DNA of 64,000 nt from an uncultured Marinoscillum sp. (GTDB taxonomy: Bacteria; Bacteroidota; Bacteroidia; Cytophagales; MED-G16). The notes beneath the pieces are model-generated. The model was not told the DNA's origin. It did not search any database and worked only from the letters and a program-made list of their open reading frames with translations. Below are positions 9,670-19,257 of the stretch, one piece after another. The position numbers and the translations under genes are program-made. Location: the NCBI GenBank assembly GCA_902626505.1, contig CACOFQ010000001.1, positions 69,471 through 133,470 of the forward strand. Reading direction: 5' to 3'. Position 1 is the stretch's first letter, and each line of letters starts with the position of its first letter.

Positions 9670-10891
9670 TATCATATCCCGCTTTTCTCATATCCTCCCA
9701 AAATGTAGGGTAGGATTTATTTACTACGTCGGGATTATTAATTGTAATATTTATCTCTGAAGATAAAGGAGCAAAAGCCATTGCCATACGATGGTCTTCG
9801 TATGTCTCGATTGAAGCTTCGCTAGAAAATTCAATATTTCTTTTATCTAATGTCCAAACTCCATCATCATCATAAAAGTTTACGCCAATTTTTTTTAATT
9901 CATTGCTCATGGCTTCTAATCTATCTGTCTCCTTAATTTTTAAACTTTCAACACCATATAATTTAAGTTTAACCTTATGATATGCTGCTACAACTAATAC
10001 AGTTTGAGCTAAATCAGGACAATCTTTAAAATCTAACTCTAAATAATCACAGTCAAAATCTTTTTTTCTTAATATGATACCATCGCTATCATATATTGTT
10101 TCAACATTAAAGAGTGCCATAATTTTTTTGATGACTTGATCACCCTGAAAAGAATGTTCTCTTAGACCTTTTAGCTTAATCACTTTTAATTTTTTATTTA
10201 TAGAAATAAAACTATACCAGTAACTTGCTGCTGACCAGTCAGACTCAACCTTATATGATCCTGATATATATTTCTGATTGTTAATTGAGATAATATCGTC
10301 AGATAAGTGATATTTTATTCCAAATTTTTTCATGAGATTAAGGGTCATCATCACATATGGCTTACTATAAAATGGAGGTACTACCTCAATTTTTAAACCA
10401 TTAGATAGTACAGGGGCAATCATTAGAAGCGAAGAAATATATTGACTACTTATATCTCCTCTAATAGAGACAGATTCTTTAATCTGAGAAATTTTTCTTT
10501 TAATTTTTATTGGTGGGTAGCCATCTTTTTCCATATAGGAAATTTCAGCACCGATTTTATTTAATGCATCAACTAAAATTTTGATTGGTCTTTTTTTCAT
10601 TCTTTCAGTCCCTGTCAATAGTACTCCTTGCTTTCTAAAAGCTAGGAAAGAAGTAAGAAACCTCATTGTAGTACCAGCATCTTCTGCATCCCAAATATTT
10701 TGGGAGTTAGATTTAATTAGGTTTTTTAAAAGTATTGTGTCGTTAGCTTGAGATAAATTTTCTAACTCAATTTGATTATCAGATAAGGATTCAATAATTA
10801 ATAGTCTATTGCTCTCACTTTTTGATGAATTTAAATTTATTTCTATCTCAGAAGGAGATTTTCTGAAAGAAAGTTTATAATTACTCATCAC
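9662..10891 (-). CDS. aroA: 3-phosphoshikimate 1-carboxyvinyltransferase (EPSP synthase)
   Basis: Sixth step of the shikimate pathway: joins PEP to shikimate-3-phosphate. Conserved stretches are the substrate-binding SSKSESNR near the N-terminus, DAGTTMRFLTSF, RGDISSQYISSLLM, the late KETDRLEAM and EDHRMAMAFAPL. Length 409 aa is a little below the common ~430. It is the last gene of a three-gene aromatic operon and starts 11 bases inside aroB (either of two adjacent Met codons could be used). Confidence 0.95.
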   Translation of the reverse strand: MMSNYKLSFRKSPSEIEINLNSSKSESNRLLIIESLSDNQIELENLSQANDTILLKNLIKSNSQNIWDAEDAGTTMRFLTSFLAFRKQGVLLTGTERMKKRPIKILVDALNKIGAEISYMEKDGYPPIKIKRKISQIKESVSIRGDISSQYISSLLMIAPVLSNGLKIEVVPPFYSKPYVMMTLNLMKKFGIKYHLSDDIISINNQKYISGSYKVESDWSAASYWYSFISINKKLKVIKLKGLREHSFQGDQVIKKIMALFNVETIYDSDGIILRKKDFDCDYLELDFKDCPDLAQTVLVVAAYHKVKLKLYGVESLKIKETDRLEAMSNELKKIGVNFYDDDGVWTLDKRNIEFSSEASIETYEDHRMAMAFAPLSSEINITINNPDVVNKSYPTFWEDMRKAGYDII

Positions 10892-11921
10892 ATCTCTGAT
10901 TATAATATTCTAAACTTTCATTAATTAAGTCAGGTTCAATAGTTATATCATAATCACATGAGCCAATACCTTCTAAAAGACTTGATCTAATATGTTGAGA
11001 TATGTTTTTCTTATCATGGTAGGTGTTTTTAATTATGGTATCAAAGAAATCTAACTTTGGAAGATCATAAACCTTCAAAATATATTTAGTAATTTTCTCA
11101 AGATCATCTTTATCAATTTTTTTATGCTGATATGATATGAAAGACTCACATATCATCCCTATTACAATCGCTTCACCATGAAGAAACTTATTTTTCTTAT
11201 CAAGGTAGGTGGTTTCAATTGCATGACCAATTGTATGTCCAAAATTTAATATTTTTCTCAGACCAGATTCTTTTAAATCATTACTAATAACTTCAGACTT
11301 AATATTTATGGAATGCTGTACAATTTCATCCCAATCATTATCATCCCAATCGTTTTTAGAAATTTTATCAAACATAACCTTATCTCTTATCAGACAATGC
11401 TTAATCACTTCAGCAAATCCAGATCTAAGTTCTCTTTTAGATAATGACTCTAAAAAGATTGTGTCAACAATTACACAATTTGGTTCTCTAAATATCCCAA
11501 TTATATTTTTTAAATTTTGAAAATCTACTCCTAATTTTCCTCCAACACTTGCATCGACTTGAGATAATAAAGTAGTTGGTATATTTATAAAATCAATTCC
11601 TCTCATATATGTAGAGGCAACAAAACCTCCTAAATCACATATGACACCACCTCCAATATTTATCAGTAGGGAATTTCTATCAAACTTGAGATCAATAAGT
11701 TCTTTCCATACTTTTTCGCATGAAGATAAGTTTTTATTTTCCTCTCCCTCTTCAATGGTTATAGTATGATAATCAAAGTCATGATTTTCTAGTATTCTAT
11801 TAAGACAGTATTTTGTTGAGTTATTATCAGCTAGAAATCCAATTTTAGAAAAATTATTTTTACTGATATATTGAGAAAGAATTTTTCCTGCATTGCCAAT
11901 CTTTATATGATTTGGAATCAT
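10881..11921 (-). CDS. aroB: 3-dehydroquinate synthase
   Basis: Second shikimate pathway enzyme, NAD- and metal-dependent cyclisation of DAHP. Visible motifs are GGGVICDLGGFVASTYMRGI (NAD site), PTTLLSQVDASVGGKLGV, GFAEVIKH, FGHTIGHAIE and LHGEAIVIGM; the Glu and two His residues of the last three are the metal ligands. It is 346 aa. The start overlaps the upstream DAHP synthase gene by four bases, suggesting coupled translation. Confidence 0.96.
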   Translation of the reverse strand: MIPNHIKIGNAGKILSQYISKNNFSKIGFLADNNSTKYCLNRILENHDFDYHTITIEEGEENKNLSSCEKVWKELIDLKFDRNSLLINIGGGVICDLGGFVASTYMRGIDFINIPTTLLSQVDASVGGKLGVDFQNLKNIIGIFREPNCVIVDTIFLESLSKRELRSGFAEVIKHCLIRDKVMFDKISKNDWDDNDWDEIVQHSINIKSEVISNDLKESGLRKILNFGHTIGHAIETTYLDKKNKFLHGEAIVIGMICESFISYQHKKIDKDDLEKITKYILKVYDLPKLDFFDTIIKNTYHDKKNISQHIRSSLLEGIGSCDYDITIEPDLINESLEYYNQRCDE

Positions 11922-13024
11922 ATTTTAAAATTAGCCTTTTTTCTATTTATAATTTTATTTTGAACATTAATAGAGCCTAAGTGAATAACTTTATATAAAT
12001 CTTCTATAAAGTCCTTATCTAGTCCTTTTTCAATTGCCCAATCAAGTCTAGACTTAAAAATTTCGTTCCATCTATCAACCTGGAAGGTAGTAAGATCTGT
12101 TTCTTTCTTAAACTCACCAATTTTTTCAACTAAGCCAATTCTTTTCGCTATAACATCTACTATTTCTTTATCAACTTCATCAATACTTTCTCTTATTTCA
12201 TTTAGTAAATGATTATATGATTTGTCATCTTCATTTGAACTCTTGACTTTCAAATCAGATTTCATTTTAGATAAAACCTCTGGTGTTACTTGCTGTTTAG
12301 CATCACTCCAAGCATTATCAGGATCAATATGCGACTCGATTATCAGCCCATCATATCCTAAGTCGAGTGCCTTCTGAGAAGTCTCAAAAATCATATCTCT
12401 ATTTCCACATATATGAGAAGGATCACAGATTACTGGAAGGTTAGGTAGATTACTTTTTAAATCAATAGCGATCTTCCATAATGGAACATATCTATATTTT
12501 GAACTACCTGTCATTGAGAATCCTCTATGAATAGCTCCTAGTTTTGTGATACCAGCCTTATTAATTCTTTCTAGTGCACCCATCCATAATGATAAATCTG
12601 GGTTGATAGGGTTTTTAACAAGTATAGGAGTATCTGTTCCTTTAACGGCATCAGCAATTTCTTGAACTGAGAACGGATTGACAGTAGTTCTAGCACCTAT
12701 CCATAAGATATCAATTCCATATTTCAAGGATAAATCTATATGATTAGTATTTGCTACTTCTACCGCAAACTGTACATCGAGCTCTTTTTTAATTTCAGAA
12801 ATCCATTTTAGAGCATCTTCACCATTTCCCTCAAAAGTTCCTGGTCTTGTTCTTGGCTTCCATACACCAGCTCTCATTAGTGATATACCATGAGATTTAA
12901 GCTGCTTACATGTTTCAAAAAGTTGATCATAGGTTTCAGCACTACATGGTCCAGAAATGATTAATGGATCACTTTCTTTTTTTATCCAATTATTAATTGG
13001 TTCTATATTTAATTTTTTGCTCAT
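11918..13024 (-). CDS. Bifunctional DAHP synthase / chorismate mutase
   Basis: Fusion of a type I-beta (KDPS-like) 3-deoxy-7-phosphoheptulonate synthase at roughly residues 20-265 (ISGPCSAETYDQ, WKPRTRPGTFEGNGEDAL, GAIHRGFS, VICDPSHICGNRD) and an AroQ-type chorismate mutase at about 278-355 (EIRESIDEVDKEIVDVIAKR). It opens the shikimate pathway and also converts chorismate to prephenate, so both activities could be controlled together by aromatic end products. The mutase domain is C-terminal, the arrangement seen in Bacteroidota. It is the first gene of the operon with aroB and aroA. Confidence 0.94.
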   Translation of the reverse strand: MSKKLNIEPINNWIKKESDPLIISGPCSAETYDQLFETCKQLKSHGISLMRAGVWKPRTRPGTFEGNGEDALKWISEIKKELDVQFAVEVANTNHIDLSLKYGIDILWIGARTTVNPFSVQEIADAVKGTDTPILVKNPINPDLSLWMGALERINKAGITKLGAIHRGFSMTGSSKYRYVPLWKIAIDLKSNLPNLPVICDPSHICGNRDMIFETSQKALDLGYDGLIIESHIDPDNAWSDAKQQVTPEVLSKMKSDLKVKSSNEDDKSYNHLLNEIRESIDEVDKEIVDVIAKRIGLVEKIGEFKKETDLTTFQVDRWNEIFKSRLDWAIEKGLDKDFIEDLYKVIHLGSINVQNKIINRKKANFKI

Positions 13025-13032
13025 TTCTATTA

Positions 13033-13040
13033 TATTTTTG
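13033..13040 (+). promoter_or_regulatory. Putative -7 promoter box for proline dehydrogenase gene
   Basis: TATTTTTG, an exact TAnnTTTG match, lies in the 44-base gap between two divergent genes, 28 bases before the GTG start of the proline dehydrogenase. The nearest TTG upstream is only 13 bases away, shorter than the usual -33 spacing. Confidence 0.4.
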
Positions 13041-13068
13041 CTCTAAAATATTACTATACAACAGATAA

Positions 13069-14244
13069 GTGGACAAAACTACAAAAAACTTATTTAATAA
13101 CACAGAATTAGCGTTTACTAATAAATCAAATTTTGAGTTGAGGAAAGCATTTTTTTTATTTTCAGTATTAGATTATCCAATACTTACTAAAATTGGAAAT
13201 GCTTTTTTACTTCTTGTGCTTAAACTTAGATTACCATTTAAGATAATTATTAAAAATACTATATTCAATCACTTCTGTGGAGGTGAGACAATTAATGATT
13301 GTAAAACTACTTTTGAATCATTAAAAAAATTTAATATTAGTGCTATGCCTGAATACTCTGTTGAGGCAGAATCTTCTATAGAAGGATTCGAAAATTATAA
13401 AAATGATTCAATTGATTTGATAAATTTTTTAGGAAATGTAAAACTTCCATTTATTGCTATTAAGTGTACAGGACTAATGGATATTAATTTATTAGAAAAA
13501 ATTTCAAGTGGAGATTTATCCTATTCAGGTGATGAATACCAAGTATTTAAATCAAGAATGATAGAGTTATGTGATGCAGGATTGAAAAATAATGTCCAAA
13601 TTTTAATAGATGCTGAAGAAACATGGATTCAAGATGCTATTGATAATGTAGCGGTTGAACTAATGAAAAAGTATAATACAAAATCATCCATGATATCATT
13701 AACTCATCAGTGTTATAGAACTGGTACCTTAGATAAAATCAAGAGAAACATGAAGATTGCAAAAGAGAATGGGTATTTCTATGGAGTAAAATTAGTCAGA
13801 GGTGCTTACATGGAGAAAGAGAGAGAAAGAGCACAAAAGATGGAGTATCCTAGTCCTATACAACCAAACAAAGAACTAACGGATAAGGAATTTAATGATT
13901 CTTTAAAGTACACAATTAAGAACATAGATTTCTCTTCACTTTGGGTTGGAAGTCATAATGAAAACTCTTGTAAATATCTTATGGAATTAATGAAAGAAAA
14001 TAAAATAAAATCTGATGATAATAGAATATGGTTTTCTCAATTATTTGGAATGAGTGATAATATTTCCTTTACATTGTCAGATATTGGATATAATGTTGTG
14101 AAGCTTATTCCTTATGGTCCAATTGAAAAAACTATCCCTTACCTGATAAGGAGAGCAAATGAAAACAGTTCAGTAAAAGGTCAGAGTAATAGACAATTTA
14201 CATTGATAAAAAATGAAATAAATAGAAGAAAACAACTAAATTGA
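13069..14244 (+). CDS. Proline dehydrogenase
   Basis: FAD enzyme that oxidises proline to delta-1-pyrroline-5-carboxylate. This is the single-domain form (391 aa), not the PutA fusion. Family motifs in the C-terminal barrel are QILIDAEETWIQDAID, the segment around YGVKLVRGAYMEKERERA, and near the end the flavin/substrate region LIPYGPIEKTIPYLIRRANENSS. The start is GTG at 13069; no upstream ATG is closer. No P5C dehydrogenase gene is in the window. The next gene, lysS, follows after four bases. Confidence 0.93.
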   Translation: MDKTTKNLFNNTELAFTNKSNFELRKAFFLFSVLDYPILTKIGNAFLLLVLKLRLPFKIIIKNTIFNHFCGGETINDCKTTFESLKKFNISAMPEYSVEAESSIEGFENYKNDSIDLINFLGNVKLPFIAIKCTGLMDINLLEKISSGDLSYSGDEYQVFKSRMIELCDAGLKNNVQILIDAEETWIQDAIDNVAVELMKKYNTKSSMISLTHQCYRTGTLDKIKRNMKIAKENGYFYGVKLVRGAYMEKERERAQKMEYPSPIQPNKELTDKEFNDSLKYTIKNIDFSSLWVGSHNENSCKYLMELMKENKIKSDDNRIWFSQLFGMSDNISFTLSDIGYNVVKLIPYGPIEKTIPYLIRRANENSSVKGQSNRQFTLIKNEINRRKQLN

Positions 14245-14248
14245 AATT

Positions 14249-15772
14249 ATGAGTTTAAGTGAACAAGAAGAACAAAGGCGAAAATCAAGAGAAGAAATTA
14301 TTGATCTAGGAATTGATCCATATCCATCTGATACCTTTGATGTCAATACCTATACAGATGAAATAAAAAATAATTTTGATGAAAAGAAAAAAAACTATAA
14401 AGATGTAGTATTAGCTGGTAGATTAATGTCTCGAAGAATTATGGGTTCTGCATCATTTGCTGAAATACAAGACTCGAAAGGAAAAATTCAAATATATGTA
14501 AGGAGAGATGATATATGTGATGGGGATGATAAAACACTTTATAATACAATATTTAAGAAAAAATTAGATTTAGGAGATATTATAGGTATTAGTGGATTTG
14601 TTTTTAAGACTCAGATGGGAGAGATATCTATTCATGTTAAAGAATTGAAGGTATTGTCTAAATCAGTAAGACCACTACCTGTTGTAAAAGAAACAACAGA
14701 TGAGGAAGGAGAAGCTAAAAAGCATGATCAGTTTAGTAACCAGGAGATGAAGTATAGGAGAAGATATATTGATTTAATTGTAAATCCAGAATCTAGAGAT
14801 ATTTTTGTTAAAAGGTCATTAATTGTAAATGAGATAAGAAATATTTTAAATGAAAATAATTTCTTAGAAGTTGAAACTCCTATCCTACAACCAATTTATG
14901 GTGGAGCGTCAGCAAGACCATTTAAAACATATCATAATACATTAGATATACCACTTTATCTGAGAATTGCTAATGAACTATATCTAAAGAGATTAATTGT
15001 AGGGGGGTTTGATGGCGTTTTCGAGTTTGCAAAAGATTTTAGAAATGAAGGTATGTCAAGATTTCATAATCCAGAATTTACACAATGTGAGTTTTATGTT
15101 GCCTACAAAGATTATATCTGGATGATGGATTTTGTTGAAGAAATGTTCACAAGAATAGTAAAGAAAATAAATGATAATTCTACAAAATTAATCTGTGGTG
15201 ATGATAAAATAGATTTTGGGAAGAAGTGGAAAAGGTATACTATGTATGAAGCAATTGAAAAATTTACTAGCATAGATGTATCAGAAATGGACGAAAATGA
15301 TTTAAGAAAATTATGTAAGGACATAAAAGTCAAAACAGATAAAACTATGGGAAGAGGAAAACTTATTGATGAAATTTTTGGCGAAAAGTGCGAGCCAAAT
15401 TTGATTCAGCCAACTTATATTACAGATTATCCTATAGAAATGTCTCCTCTTGCAAAAAAACACAGAAGTAAAGATGGCTTGGTTGAAAGATTTGAATTAA
15501 TATGTAATGGCAAAGAAATTTGTAATGCTTTCTCAGAAATCAACGATCCTCTTGATCAAAGAAAGAGGTTTGAAGAGCAGGTTAGGTTAGGAAATAAAGG
15601 AGATGATGAGGCTATGGTTCTTGATGAGGATTATCTTTCAGCTTTAGAGTATGGTATGCCACCTACTGCTGGAATAGGTATAGGTATTGATAGATTAACT
15701 ATGTTATTAACTAATTCTGAATCAATTCAAGATGTTTTATTTTTCCCACAAATGAAACCGGAAAATTCTTAA
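14249..15772 (+). CDS. lysS: Lysine--tRNA ligase, class II
   Basis: Charges tRNA-Lys. It is 507 aa with an N-terminal OB-fold anticodon-binding domain (about residues 50-160; VVLAGRLMSRRIMGSASFAEIQD) and a class II catalytic domain with motif 1 near FLEVETPILQP, motif 2 FAKDFRNEGMSRFHNPEFTQ and motif 3 MPPTAGIGIGIDRLTML. The start context is GAAATT before ATG. The 3' end overlaps the convergent LptD-like gene by four bases. Confidence 0.97.
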   Translation: MSLSEQEEQRRKSREEIIDLGIDPYPSDTFDVNTYTDEIKNNFDEKKKNYKDVVLAGRLMSRRIMGSASFAEIQDSKGKIQIYVRRDDICDGDDKTLYNTIFKKKLDLGDIIGISGFVFKTQMGEISIHVKELKVLSKSVRPLPVVKETTDEEGEAKKHDQFSNQEMKYRRRYIDLIVNPESRDIFVKRSLIVNEIRNILNENNFLEVETPILQPIYGGASARPFKTYHNTLDIPLYLRIANELYLKRLIVGGFDGVFEFAKDFRNEGMSRFHNPEFTQCEFYVAYKDYIWMMDFVEEMFTRIVKKINDNSTKLICGDDKIDFGKKWKRYTMYEAIEKFTSIDVSEMDENDLRKLCKDIKVKTDKTMGRGKLIDEIFGEKCEPNLIQPTYITDYPIEMSPLAKKHRSKDGLVERFELICNGKEICNAFSEINDPLDQRKRFEEQVRLGNKGDDEAMVLDEDYLSALEYGMPPTAGIGIGIDRLTMLLTNSESIQDVLFFPQMKPENS

Positions 15773-18435
15773 AGATTATCAAAAAATCTACTTCTTTTTT
15801 CAAGTTTGAGATCTTGTAGTAAAGCAGATACTGCATTAATTGTAAGGTTATATGACTGAAATCTTCCAAACGGTACCCAGCTAAAGTTGATTCTCCAACA
15901 ATGTAAATCTCTTGTTGCGTTTATACTTGTTTGAGTTAGCATTTTAAATTTAAAGTCATATCCAGACCTAAATGATACTTTTGTTTTTTCAGAAATACTT
16001 ATATCTCCAGAGAAAGTTAGTGTTTGAGTAATTGTTGGTTCTCTAAAGCCAATTTTTCTTCTATTTAAATTATAACTTGCATTTAGAGACCATGGTACAT
16101 TAAAATCAATATATTCTGCAATATTTGAATTAATGTAATCTAGTTCTTCCTGAGTTCCATATGATGATTCAATTTCTTCATTATCATTTCTAAAGTCTTT
16201 AGCAGAAAATCTAACCCCCAAAGCCATATTTATATATGCTAATGAACCTATTCCTTGATTATTTTTTAATGCTAATTCATTAATTCTTCTTTGATAAACA
16301 TTTCCATTCTCATTGATGCTATCAAGTCTAAAAGTATAAGGGTCAATATTTCCTGAAACACTTAAATTTATAAGTCTTTTAAAAAATGATGTTCTAGTAT
16401 TAAATCTAATTGGAGCGAGCCCAAATGAATCAGCTAAAAAGTTATAGCTACTTGAAAATGAAAGATTATCAAAAATCTTAATTTTTCTCGTTCCGCTAAT
16501 TGTATCTTTTTTATCTACTACCTTCATCTCAAGATTATTACCTATATAAAAATTCATTGATGCTGAACTACCAATTCTCGGTGCTCCAAATAAAAAATTT
16601 TCATATTTACTTAAAAGTTTTGTGTCGCCTTCATTGTTGATCTGAACATTTTCATAATATCCAAATTTTGGTTTTGTAAAGTCTGGGCTAAATGACATCG
16701 ATATTTCTGGAGAAATTACATGCCTTATTGCTTTTATTTTTCCTTTTTTGAAAAAAACAGTTCCATAAATTCTAGTTGATAATGCTAATGCTGTTGAATA
16801 AGACCAAGCTCTTTGGAATGAATTTGTAGTATCTATTTCAATACCATTCTCTAATTCATTAAAACTATAATTTAATTTTTTTAAATACCATATCTCATCA
16901 TAATTCATACTAGGACTCACAGTAAAATATTTTAATAGGTTAAAAGATGTTGAAATTGGTATAGTATGCTTTCCACCAATCTTTGATCTATCAATTATTG
17001 AATTAATATTATCAGTATTAAAATCAATTTGTTCTGAAAAATTGTTTGAAGAGTTTATAATATTTAGTCCACTTAGTGAGCTACCAACTGATCCATTTGT
17101 TAATTCAATCTTACCAGTGAACCTATGACTTATGCTTAATTTTCCTAAAGCTGTTTTTCCTAACTTTCCTAAATTTTTAAAAGGATATATTCTACTCATA
17201 TTGTAGCTGACATCGGGAAGAGTCAGGTTAACTTTTTTTGTTTGGACATTTTGAGAATGTCTTAGATTGGCTGATAAATTAAACGGGCCATTAAAAGTTT
17301 TTGAATACGAAATATTTGAATTGAACTGTGCATTTATACTTTCATTGAAATTTGAATAAACTAAATTTTTATTTTGATTATATGAATTTGTTTGAAAATT
17401 CACTGATGATGAAAATCTACTTGATTTACCTCTTGAGTCAGGTGTGTGTGACCAGGATAAAGAAAAATCATTTGATACGGATGGATTTTCAAAATCACCT
17501 AATTTACTTTTATTATAATTAAACCTTAAGCTACCATTATAAGAATATCTTTTGTTATAGTTTGTAGCAATAGTACCTCCATAACTTCCTTTTGAGTATA
17601 TGTCTCCAGTGATTCGTAAATCAATATGATCGTTAACAGCAAAATAATATCCTCCATCTCTTAAATAAAACCCTCTTCTTTTCTCTTCTCCATAATTCGG
17701 CATAATTAGACCAGAAACTTTCTTCTTAGGTTGTGGGAACATTCCAAAAATAAAGCCTAGAGGGGTAGGAACATCACCAAATTTTAAATGAAATGGGCCT
17801 GAAACTACCTTTTTACCAGGTATTACCTTTATCTTATTTGCTGAAATATGAAAATGAGGTTCAGCTAAATTACATGTTGTATATTTTGCATGACTTATAA
17901 AAAGTTCATCATATTCATTCTTTTTTACATCTTCTCCCTGCATATAAGCATCATCGAGTTGAGTTACGATACCCTTTATTTTTGCTTTTCTAGAATCAAA
18001 ATTATAGGTGATTTTGTCTGTCTCGTAGGACTGATTTCCTTCAGAAAAGATGGGCTTCCCAATTTTTTTTCCTGTTGAATCTAATATGAAGTTAGCATCG
18101 AGAGTTTTATCAGTCCAATCGACTAATATCTCATAAGCTTCTAAATTAATTTCGCCATAATCAATTTTTGAATCGCCATACAATTTTAATTTTTGGGTTT
18201 TCAGGTCATAAAAAATAGAATCTCTGGCACTATAATTAATTGTTGTTTCGATTTCGCTTTTTTGAACAGTAGTATCCTCAATTAGTATATTAGTTGTATC
18301 ACTAGCCATTAATGAAAAAAGGGAATCTGATTCCATTTGAGGATAAGAAGTGAAAGGAATAAGTAGGAATAATAATATTACTAACTTTCTCAATTTTATA
18401 AATATATTACTTTTTGATAAATTTACACTTGGCAA
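15769..18435 (-). CDS. LptD-like outer membrane LPS-assembly protein
   Basis: Large outer membrane protein of 888 aa. It has a hydrophobic signal segment ending TSYPQ, an OstA/LptA-like jellyroll region at about residues 65-190 (YDLKTQKLKLYGDSKIDYGEINLEAYEI in pattern), then a long beta-barrel rich in alternating aromatic and polar residues to the end (VSFRSGYDFKF, LHCWRINFSWVPFG). LptD moves lipopolysaccharide to the cell surface with LptE. As drawn it begins at a TTG codon; a second in-frame TTG at 18393 would give a more typical signal peptide (MRKLVILLFLLIPFTSYPQ), and a TAACTTTG promoter-like box overlaps the first start. Bacteroidota can carry more than one LptD-like protein, so the exact role is inferred. 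Confidence 0.82.
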   Translation of the reverse strand: MPSVNLSKSNIFIKLRKLVILLFLLIPFTSYPQMESDSLFSLMASDTTNILIEDTTVQKSEIETTINYSARDSIFYDLKTQKLKLYGDSKIDYGEINLEAYEILVDWTDKTLDANFILDSTGKKIGKPIFSEGNQSYETDKITYNFDSRKAKIKGIVTQLDDAYMQGEDVKKNEYDELFISHAKYTTCNLAEPHFHISANKIKVIPGKKVVSGPFHLKFGDVPTPLGFIFGMFPQPKKKVSGLIMPNYGEEKRRGFYLRDGGYYFAVNDHIDLRITGDIYSKGSYGGTIATNYNKRYSYNGSLRFNYNKSKLGDFENPSVSNDFSLSWSHTPDSRGKSSRFSSSVNFQTNSYNQNKNLVYSNFNESINAQFNSNISYSKTFNGPFNLSANLRHSQNVQTKKVNLTLPDVSYNMSRIYPFKNLGKLGKTALGKLSISHRFTGKIELTNGSVGSSLSGLNIINSSNNFSEQIDFNTDNINSIIDRSKIGGKHTIPISTSFNLLKYFTVSPSMNYDEIWYLKKLNYSFNELENGIEIDTTNSFQRAWSYSTALALSTRIYGTVFFKKGKIKAIRHVISPEISMSFSPDFTKPKFGYYENVQINNEGDTKLLSKYENFLFGAPRIGSSASMNFYIGNNLEMKVVDKKDTISGTRKIKIFDNLSFSSSYNFLADSFGLAPIRFNTRTSFFKRLINLSVSGNIDPYTFRLDSINENGNVYQRRINELALKNNQGIGSLAYINMALGVRFSAKDFRNDNEEIESSYGTQEELDYINSNIAEYIDFNVPWSLNASYNLNRRKIGFREPTITQTLTFSGDISISEKTKVSFRSGYDFKFKMLTQTSINATRDLHCWRINFSWVPFGRFQSYNLTINAVSALLQDLKLEKRSRFFDNL

Positions 18436-18440
18436 AGTTA
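18433..18440 (-). promoter_or_regulatory. Putative -7 box for the LptD-like gene
   Basis: On the minus strand this reads TAACTTTG, an exact TAnnTTTG match. Transcription from it would begin near 18426, inside the first possible start codon region, and would favour the internal TTG start at 18393. Beside it lies a perfect 10-base palindrome, GCCTATAGGC (18443-18452), between the two divergent envelope genes. Confidence 0.35.
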
Positions 18441-18465
18441 TCGCCTATAGGCTTAATAAGTTATA

Positions 18466-19248
18466 ATGAGAAAGATTAATATATCATTTTTACTGGGTTT
18501 ATTCATTGTTTTAACTTCTTTTAACTCACTTAACCCTTCACAATATAGACTCAAAACTATTGTTATTGATGCTGGTCACGGTGGTAAAGATCCTGGAGCA
18601 AGGGGTAAAATATCTTGGGAGAAAGATATTGCTTTATCAATATCTCTAGAATTAGGAAGGATTCTCAAAGAAAATATGCCAGCTGTAAATATAGTTTATA
18701 CTCGTAAAGAAGATAAATTTTTGACATTATATAGACGTTCTGAGATAGCTAATAAATCTGATGCTGATTTATTTATTTCTATACATGCAGATTCATTTTC
18801 GAAATCATCTGTCTATGGGGCTACAACCTATTTAATGGGATTAAGTAAAACATCAGCAAATATGAATGTAGCAAAAAGAGAAAATTCTGTTATTTTCCTT
18901 GAAGAAAATTATGAGGAGACATATAAAGATTTTGATCCGAATTCATCTGAATCGGTAATGCTTTTAAGTTTAAATCAAAAGGCTAAAATTGATAATAGTA
19001 CAATTCTTGCAAACCTTATTCAAGATCAATTTAAAAATAGAGTAGGAATAAGGTCTCGAGGTGTAAAGCAAGCCCCTTTTCAGGTTTTATGGAATACAAC
19101 AATGCCTAGTGTGCTTATAGAAACAGGATTTATGACAAATCCAGAAGAGGAAAAAAAATTAAATAATAAAACGCATCGAGTTTATATGGCTTCAGCAATC
19201 TTCAGGGCAATAAGAGATTATAAAGCCTATTTAGAATCAAATGTTTAA
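18466..19248 (+). CDS. N-acetylmuramoyl-L-alanine amidase (Amidase_3)
   Basis: Zinc amidase that cleaves the peptide stem from peptidoglycan in the periplasm. It is 260 aa with an N-terminal signal segment (INISFLLGLFIVLTSFNS). The catalytic domain begins at about residue 30 with VIDAGHGGKDPGARG (zinc His), followed by SADLFISIHADSF-type spacing (zinc His) and IETGFMTNPEEEKKL with the catalytic Glu. It is divergent from the LptD-like gene and nine bases ahead of the MlaD-like gene, so it forms an envelope-maintenance pair. Confidence 0.94.
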   Translation: MRKINISFLLGLFIVLTSFNSLNPSQYRLKTIVIDAGHGGKDPGARGKISWEKDIALSISLELGRILKENMPAVNIVYTRKEDKFLTLYRRSEIANKSDADLFISIHADSFSKSSVYGATTYLMGLSKTSANMNVAKRENSVIFLEENYEETYKDFDPNSSESVMLLSLNQKAKIDNSTILANLIQDQFKNRVGIRSRGVKQAPFQVLWNTTMPSVLIETGFMTNPEEEKKLNNKTHRVYMASAIFRAIRDYKAYLESNV

Positions 19249-19257
19249 TTTTGACCT

